A stretch of 64,000 bases of DNA. Origin: Liquidambar formosana (lineage: Eukaryota > Streptophyta > Magnoliopsida > Saxifragales > Altingiaceae). The DNA is taken from assembly GCA_039720395.1 (NCBI GenBank), contig CM077831.1, positions 19,584,982-19,648,981 of the forward strand, in the 5' to 3' direction. Each line of letters begins with the position of its first letter. Position 1 is the stretch's first letter. The notes beneath the pieces are model-generated. The model saw only the letters and a program-made list of their open reading frames with translations, did not search any database and was not told the DNA's origin. Both the position numbers and the translations under genes were made by a program. Below are positions 57,360-64,000 of the stretch, in pieces.

Positions 57360-59649
57360 TCAACTAGAAGCTAGCACAATGCCTTTACCCTTATCCTTTT
57401 GCACAACACTAACAAGTGGGTTATGACATTCAGAATCCTTTTTCTTCACCCATTCTTTCCTAGCAATGAATCTCTCTCTAGGAAAACTCACAGCTTGTAT
57501 AGAATCACGAGAAGAAATGCCTGATCCTCTATAGGCAATTTGTCTCAAATCAACAACCTCTTGACATAGCTTCCTAAGATAATCACCTACATTGTCCCAA
57601 CTCAAGATAGGATTTCTAAAAGACTTAGAAGAACCATTCTTAAGATGAAAACAGTTAGGACGAATGTGACCCATCTTACCACAATGATGACACACAAAAG
57701 TACTCCTAGAAGAGGATCTATTCCAAACATAAGGAATATCATATCCATTAGACCTCTTCACTTGCCTATAGAAGTCACTATCTACCTTCCTAAATGGATT
57801 CTTCCTAGGTAACTCTTGATTCTACCTAAGGACTGGGCATCTAGGTCTAATGTGTCCTTTCAAGCCACAATGGACACAAGTAGGGACTTGCTTTGAAGGC
57901 ACAATAGGTGGAGGAATAACAAACTTAATCACTTGAGACTCTTGAGCCTTGACAAACATGGTTTTAGATGAACTAGGAGTAACCCTATCACTAACAAAAC
58001 CTAAACCACGCTTATCACTAGAACACTGTCCTACACTTAACAACTTGTCTAAAGTCTTTTTACCTTTTGATATTTTCTCAAGATCTCCTATCTTAGTCTT
58101 CAAGTCTTTCTCAATATTTACTACTTTCAACTCAAGACTTTTCTTAGACTTAGACAACTCAAATCTCTCTTTTTCAAGTCGAACCACCTCATTAACAAAA
58201 AGTGCTTTCTGAGTGCTCAACTGACCCTCATGACCCTTAGAATCAGACAATTCCATCTTTAAAGTCTCTATCTCTTTTTCAAAAGTTTTAACCTTAATGT
58301 ATAGAGACTTATTAGACTTTTTGGTTTTTAGACACTCTTCAAACAACTTATCATAAGTTAATTGAAGGTCTTCTTCTTATTTATCAGATTCAATGATATT
58401 TTTAGAATTTCAGAATTAATCTCATCTTTTTTAGACCCCCCCTGACTCTCAAAATCAGTAACACTTGATGAGATTTTATCATTAACCTGGTGAATAGACG
58501 TGAAGGCCATAAAATTGAAGTTATCCTCTTCTCCTTAAGAGGAATTCTCAGAATCTGACTCAGTCTCACTGTCACTCAAAATAGCATTATATCCCTTTCC
58601 ATTATTCTGACCACTACTTTGTTTCTTCTTAGTATTAACACATTCAGGAGCAATATGACCAAAACCATGACATTCATAACATTAAATTTTATCTCTCTCA
58701 TCATTCATATCATTTGGTCTCACCCCCTAACTTCTAGACTGAGATCAAGACCTATTTCTATCTCTCTATCCTTATTGGAACTAGAACCACCACCTTTGCT
58801 AGAGTTAGATCCATTGTTCCTACTAGAGCTAGCACCATTACTATTTCTAGAATTAGAAACAATACCTCTAGGATTTCTGAAGAATGTCTTAAATTTTTCA
58901 ACAAAGTAGGCAATATCCTCCTCAGAAATATCAAATTCAGAATTAGTCCTAGAATCATGTCTGCTAAACTTCTCACTCATAGTCTTCAAGGCAATTCCAA
59001 TGTTTTTAGGTTCTTTCTTAGGTTTGCAAAACTTCATTTCATAATTATGAATTTCACCAACCAAGTCTTCCTTTTTCATGGTATCTAAATCTTTATTATC
59101 TTCAATGGAAGTAATCTTAGGAAGAAACCTAATAGGCAAAGATCTAAGAATTTTCCTATTGATTGTAGCATCAGACATAACATCACCTAAGGAAAACCTA
59201 AAATTGATAATATCACTCAATCTAGCATTAAACTCATCAAACACTTCATATTCTTTCATAGTCTCTTGTTCATACAAGGCAGTAAGCATTTGAATTTTAG
59301 TGTTTTTAACAGATATGGTACCTTCATGAGTCTTCTCAAGGATATTCCAAGCCTCTTTCGCATATTCACAATGGGCTACCCTTCAAAATTCATCTCGAGA
59401 TATTCCACTGAAAATAGCATTGATTCCTTTGGAATTCCATTTAAGTTCTTCATAATCTTCTTTAGTCCATTGAACTTTAGGCTTGTCAATAGATACACCT
59501 TCCACAACCACCTTGGGTGGAATATATCCATCAATCACAACAAGTCACACTCTCTCACTAATTGATTTGAGATATGCTCGCATAAGAGCCTTCTAGTACC
59601 CATAATCCTTACCATTAAAATATGGTATTGAAAGTTTGACAGGCTCCAT
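57360..59649 (-). pseudogene. Copia gag with three zinc knuckles, several stops
   Basis: The start MEPVKLSIPYFNGKDYGY at 59649 lies 62 bp after the primer site. DUF4219/UBN2-type gag sequence follows: WTKEDYEEL, AKEAWNILEKTHEGT, YEQETMKEYEVFDEFNARLS, and ATINRKILRSLPIRFLPKI. Three CCHC knuckles occur in order: CYECHGFGHIAPEC (about 58640-58690), CVHCGLKGHIRPRC (about 57842-57885) and CHHCGKMGHIRPNC (about 57650-57695). A coiled-coil stretch (58346-58050) lies between the first and second. In-frame stops occur in the N-terminal half, just before the first knuckle, and between the segments. Multiple knuckles and a coiled coil are Sirevirus traits. Gag would package RNA; protease, integrase, RT and RNase H are absent. 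Confidence 0.85.
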
Positions 59650-59710
59650 ACTACCGGAATCGAATGAAAAGATCAACACTCAGACTGTTAAACCTTAAGA
59701 GTGAGCCTAC

Positions 59711-59722
59711 GCTCTGATACCA
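59711..59722 (-). promoter_or_regulatory. Primer-binding site (initiator-Met tRNA) of the Copia element
   Basis: gctctgatacca on the plus strand, exact complement of TGGTATCAGAGC, two bases from the LTR. Confidence 0.9.
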
Positions 59723-59724
59723 AT

Positions 59725-60825
59725 TAAAATTCCAGTTTTACCAAACCTACAATACCTAGAAGGGGGGTTGAATAGGTATTATGTATGAATCTTACCCAAT
59801 TTTGATTTCAAGGAAATTAATCTCTTTTACCACAAATAAATCAGTCTTACGGCAAGCATAAAAAATAAGTAATAATGGCATAAGAAATTTTTTACGTGGA
59901 AAACCCTAGATGGGAAAAACCACGAGACCTCGTCCAGTTGAAGCTAATCCACTATGAAATCAACGAGTACAAGACACACTTAAAGACCATACAAGGACTC
60001 ATGCAGTTGTCTTCACTCCCACGATCACACACGATCGATCTCCATCGTCACAGCTTTGGTCGCAACCAACCTTTTTCACAACGATGCCTTTAATCACGAA
60101 CTCGCAAGCTCGATCACCGTTGCAACGGTCTCACAATCATCCAAGGTTGTGAATGGTGTGTGGTTTGAAGGTCTCTAAAGCATGTATGTGAAACCCTACG
60201 TTAAAGTGCTCTAGAGAGGTTTTGAGAAGATGAGTTTTAGAAAACCTAATTGGGAGAGGCTTGCTTCACTTTCTCAATGATAAAAGACTCTATATATATA
60301 GTCTAAGAAACCCCAAGTGGTTGCACCACGTTTTGATATTAAAAAAGCAAGTTTTAAAACTTTAAAAACTGTTTTTTATGAGCCCGGATCGATCCGAGGT
60401 CATGCTGGATCGATCCGCATTGATAGCATCAAAAATGCATTTCTAGAGCAGTATGGATCGATCCACCAAGGCCATGGATCGATCCACCTAGGCAGTAGCA
60501 AAATCTGCATTTTTAAAATACCATGGATCGATCCGCATAAGCCATGGATCGATCCACCTGGGCAAAAAAACCTCATAAGCTAAAAATTCTTTTTTAAAAC
60601 CATTTTTATAAATAAAGAAATATTGAAAATGATTTGAAATGATTTTTAAACATTAAAACTTTGGCTTCTATAGTCACTTACCTTTCCTAAGAACAATTGT
60701 GAGTCGAAACTTCAAACTCCACGCTTTGTCTCAACTTTGCAACTTCACCAATCTTCAATCAACCCAAGATTCAACCATACTTTGGCACGGAATATAACAA
60801 CATTAAAAACATGGACCTAACAAGT
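59725..60825 (-). repeat. 5' LTR of the Copia element (right copy)
   Basis: Six GGATCGATCC palindromes start at 60386, 60407, 60455, 60476, 60525 and 60546. They form three pairs 21 bp apart, with pairs repeating every ~70 bp. On the minus strand they lie ~85-265 bp upstream of a TATA-like block (60290-60300), that is, in U3. Confidence 0.92.
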
Positions 60826-61296
60826 GGGATAGGCGATTCTCAAGGGGTTAAAAAGGAAAGTGATCTACTTGATATTGAGACAAGACATGGAATGTAGGGA
60901 CTATGTGGAGGTGGGACAGCTAGCATCTAATATAGGGGATGCTATGTACGTGGATGGGGAGTTACGTGAACAAAGGAAAGATCTAATGGGAGCAACCAGT
61001 GATAGGTAAGCTTTAGAGCAAATGAAAAATTCACCAGATCAAGCTTTTGTAAAGAGTAAAAGCAAATTGAAAAGGCGAGCTAAGGACGCAACCTCAAGGG
61101 TCAGGGAAACGGAAAGTTTAGACGGTTTACAGAGGAAAAGGAAACTGGTTTTGGTGGACGAATCTTGGGAGGATAGGTTGGAATAGTTGCAATTAGGCAG
61201 ATAGGGTAAAAAAATCCGTAGAGTTACCGGTGCTGCAATGAGTGCGGAATTCTCTATTCTAGCGGTGGAGACTGGTGTCCAATCTCACCAAATGCC

Positions 61297-64000
61297 ATGA
61301 AACTCATAAGTTGGAACTGTCGGGGGCTTGGGAACCCCTAAATGGTTCGAGCTCTCCATGATTTGATAAGGAGAGAAGTTTCCACTATAGTCTTCTTAAT
61401 GGAGACAAAGTTGTTCCGACAGGAGATGGAGAAGTTGATATAGAAATTGGGTTTTCAAAATGGCCTTTTTGTTGAGCCACATGGGAGAACAGGAGGTTTA
61501 GCACTATTATGGGATAATAGCATCCAAGTCGAGCTACTGTCTTTTTCCCAATCCCATGTAGATGTTCACATTAAAGCCGGGGATAATGTCCGCTGGTGGT
61601 TGACAAGTTTTTATGGTAATCCGAGTGTCTCACAAAGAAATATTTCATGGTCTCTGCTGGAACAATTAAAGGAAAAATCCAACCTTCTTTGGTGTTGTCT
61701 GTGAGATTTTAATGAGATTGTAGGTGACAATGAAAAGTTTGGTGATGCTTTTCGGGCCGAATGGCAAATGAAGGCCTTTTGGGCTGTCATTGCTGCTTGT
61801 AACTTTAGGGATATGGGACACTCGGGGCCGAAGTTTACGCGGTGCAATAATAGGATGGGGACAGAGTGTATTAAGGAACGGGTAGATAAAGTTTTAGCCA
61901 CTCAAAAGTGGTGCTCCCTTTTCCCGGGTGTGACAATTGAACACTTGGTATGTAATGCATCTGATCATCTACCTATAATAGTTAACCTGTGCGGGTTATT
62001 GATAAACAGGGCCGCTAGACTAAAACCTTCCGCTTTGAACAGATATGAACGCGAGCAATGAAATGTGAAGATATTGTCAAGAATAGCTAGCGGGATGGTG
62101 TGGGAAAAAGGGTTTCAACTTATTTTAAGGATAAAATCCAGAGTACGCAAGAGGCTTTAGGTTGGTGGAGTAGATGCAGTTTTGGAAATATTAAAGTGCT
62201 TTTAAAGAAGCTTAAGGCAGGATTGAAAAGAATCCAATTGGGCCTTATAACTAGTCATTTAATAGAGGAGAAAGTACCATTAAAAAAGAAATTGACGAGC
62301 TGCTTAGGCGGGAAGAGATTATGTGGAGACAACATTTGTGGGTTTCTTAGTTGAAAAACAGGGATAGAAATACAAAATTTTTTCACGCTCGAGCCTCTCA
62401 AAGGAGAAACTGAGAACATTATTAAGGGTTTGGTCGATGAAGATGGGGGATGGCAGGTTGATGATGATAAACTGGAGCGTATCATTGTTTGTTATTTCAA
62501 AAATATCTTTGAAACCTCTAACCCGAGTAACCCGGATAGCTCTCTTAAGGCAGTGAAACAGTGTGTATTGGATGAGATGAATAGGAGGCTCTTACATAAA
62601 TTTGATGTGGATGAGGTAAGAATTACTCTTTTCCAAATGTTTCCTACTAAAGCTCCGGGTCCTGATGGCATGCTAGTGTTGTTCTACCAAAAATATTGGC
62701 ACATTGTTGGAGCTGATGTGGTTAAAGTTTCATTGGATTTTTTGAATAACTCGATTGTCCCCAAGTGCTTTAATCGCACCACCATCGTCCTTATTCCTAA
62801 GGTCAGTAACCCAACAAGGATTACTCAATTTAGGCCAATAAGCCTTTGCAATGTTATTTATAAAATTATGTTAAAGGCGTTGGCTAATTGGTTAAAAAAT
62901 ATCCTTCTGTCCATTATATATCCCCTTGCCAAAGTGCTTTTGTCCCAGGAAGGCTCATTACTAATAACATATTGGTGGCTTTTGAACTAATTCACTACAT
63001 GAAAAATAAGAGAAGTGGGAGGAAAGGGGTGTTTGCACTAAAATTGGATATAAACAAGGCTTATGATAGGGTGGAATGGAGTTTTCTGGAAAAAATTATG
63101 GCAAAATTGGGTTTTCATAATAGATGGATATCCCTCCTTATGAAGTGTGTCAAGTCCGTCAAGTATTCCATAGCTTTTAACGGTAGACAATCGGGAGAGT
63201 TCTCTCCTTCTCATGGTTTGCGACAAGGAGACCCTCTATCACCTTATCTCTTCCTTATGGTTACATAAAGATTTTCTTCTCTTATTCAGAAGGCCGAGCA
63301 GGAGGGTAGAATCCACGGTGCTGCAATTTGCAAAGGTTGTCCGTCAGTTTCGCATCTATTTTTTGCTGACGATAGTTTGTTGATTGGGAGGGCTACGACG
63401 GAAGAAGGAGAGGCACTGATAAAGGTGATCAAATGTTATGGGGAGGTTTTTGGCCAGTAGATTAACATGGAAAAATCTTCTCTTTTCTTTAGTCGAAACA
63501 CAACAGCTAAAGATCAAGCAAGGATCGAACAACTATGGGCATTATGTCTGGGGATAGCCATGATAAGTATTTGGGAATGCTAGCTTTAGTTGGAAGATCG
63601 AAACAAAAAAATTTTCGATATATTAAAGACAAGATTCGAAAGAGGATACAGGGTTGGAAGGAAAAAATGCTTTGAAAGGCAAGGAGGGAAGTTCTTATTA
63701 AAGCTGTTACACAATCTATACCCACTTTCATCATGAGTTGTTTCAAGTTGCCTATTTCCTTGTGTGCAAAAATAAATGGATTAATGAGTAAATTATGGTG
63801 GAAGGACCTAGAAGCTTTCAACAAGGTTTGTTAGCTAAGCAAGGCTGGCATTTTTTTACTAATCCGGAGAGTTTGGTGGCGAGAATTTTTCAAGCTAAGT
63901 ACTATCCTTTGTCGACCTTCCTTGAGGCATGGTTGGGACATAATCCAAGTTACGTCTGGCAGAGTATTTGAGAAGAGAGGTCCGTGGTTGATGATGGAAC
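61297..64000 (+). pseudogene. LINE ORF2 (endonuclease + reverse transcriptase), partial at window edge
   Basis: Begins MKLISWNCRGLGNP. The endonuclease keeps the N (SWNCRG), E (METKLF), the DFNEI block and SDHLPI (about 61960-61980). Stops occur at about 61339, 61441 and 61702, and another at about 62059. The reverse transcriptase (from about 62430) has APGPDG, the LIPKV..P..I.QFRPISLCN block, [12 protein letters not shown] (first Asp near 63047), [13 protein letters not shown], and the catalytic FADD at about 63358-63372. A frameshift lies near 62890-62935. After FADD more stops and frameshifts appear, and the connector (VLIKAVTQSIPTFIMSCF) and later LVARIF.AKYYP..TFLEA are in separate frames. 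The zf-RVT and RNase H parts would lie beyond the window. Confidence 0.88.

Larger units (their letters stand above)
54397..60825 (-). mobile_element. Gag-only Copia (Sirevirus-like) LTR retrotransposon, minus strand
   Basis: LTRs at 54397-55471 and 59725-60825 share TG...CA ends (the left edge of the 59725 copy is mutated). agtgg flanks both sides (54392-54396 and 60826-60830), a perfect 5-bp duplication. On the minus strand the primer site TGGTATCAGAGC (complement of 59711-59722) follows the 5' LTR, and a purine tract (complement of 'aatctcccccttt') precedes the 3' LTR. The interior encodes only gag with extra zinc knuckles. About 1.9 kb (55480-57360) has no pol. It is inserted in the LINE ORF1. 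Confidence 0.93.
53041..64000 (+). mobile_element. Decayed LINE (ORF1 + ORF2), split by a Copia element and running off the window
   Basis: A 5' UTR-like region (53060-53208) is followed by an ORF1 (DUF4283 and zinc knuckle), an insertion of 6429 bp (54397-60825), the rest of ORF1, and ORF2 with endonuclease and reverse transcriptase up to the window edge. At least several stops and frameshifts interrupt both ORFs, so the copy is dead. The 5' boundary is approximate. Confidence 0.85.

Overview
This window is a gene-poor, transposon-dense stretch of a plant nuclear genome, almost certainly a flowering plant and probably a eudicot. It is AT-rich, has GT-AG introns and 5' UTR introns, and carries plant-type LINEs, Sirevirus-like Copia, TRIM, hAT, PIF/Harbinger, MULE, Stowaway-type and tRNA-SINE families. 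The species cannot be named from the sequence. Only two host genes are well supported: the 3' exons of an AT-hook (AHL) DNA-binding protein at about 35.8-36.7 kb (+), and an intact single-exon DUF761-type gene at 43.0-43.6 kb (+).

Layout. 1-2.8 kb: first of three copies of a multi-kilobase non-coding unit. The others are at 45.9-48.3 kb and 49.4-53.0 kb. 2.8-12.3 kb: a transposon mosaic with four members of one hAT family, a tandem TRIM array, a 5'-truncated LINE with a hAT nested inside it, another LINE tail, and an internally deleted minus-strand LINE. 12.357-29.262 kb: the standout feature, a candidate 16.9-kb PIF/Harbinger element with TAA target duplications and matching 19-bp ends. 29.3-37.9 kb: mostly unassignable sequence, a second TRIM array and the AHL exons. 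37.9-42.2 kb: a 2-kb non-autonomous LTR element, a Pack-MULE carrying a piece of ribosomal protein L27, and a small MITE. 43-45.9 kb: the DUF761 gene and minisatellites. 53.0-64.0 kb: a decayed LINE running off the window, split by a 6.4-kb gag-only Copia element on the minus strand.

The Harbinger candidate contains, left to right: a DDE transposase (three exons, D-D-E triad present, one premature stop), an intact two-exon Myb/SANT-like gene, about 15 tandem 70-bp units each able to form a TAGCCAACTA/TAGTTGGCTA hairpin, an intact 522-aa 'putative plant transposon protein' gene, a cargo zone with LINE and possible P450 debris, about 8 units of the same hairpin repeat in inverted orientation, and an inward-facing two-exon gene for a GRF zinc-finger protein with a C-terminal membrane segment. 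The terminal genes appear to be transcribed inward from the two ends. Whether this is one multi-gene element or a second element nested between the hairpin arrays cannot be settled from the sequence alone. It is the best candidate here for an undescribed system.

A second theme is promoter-like palindrome arrays in LTRs. Two unrelated LTR families both carry paired 10-13 bp palindromes spaced about 21-24 bp apart just upstream of their TATA box.
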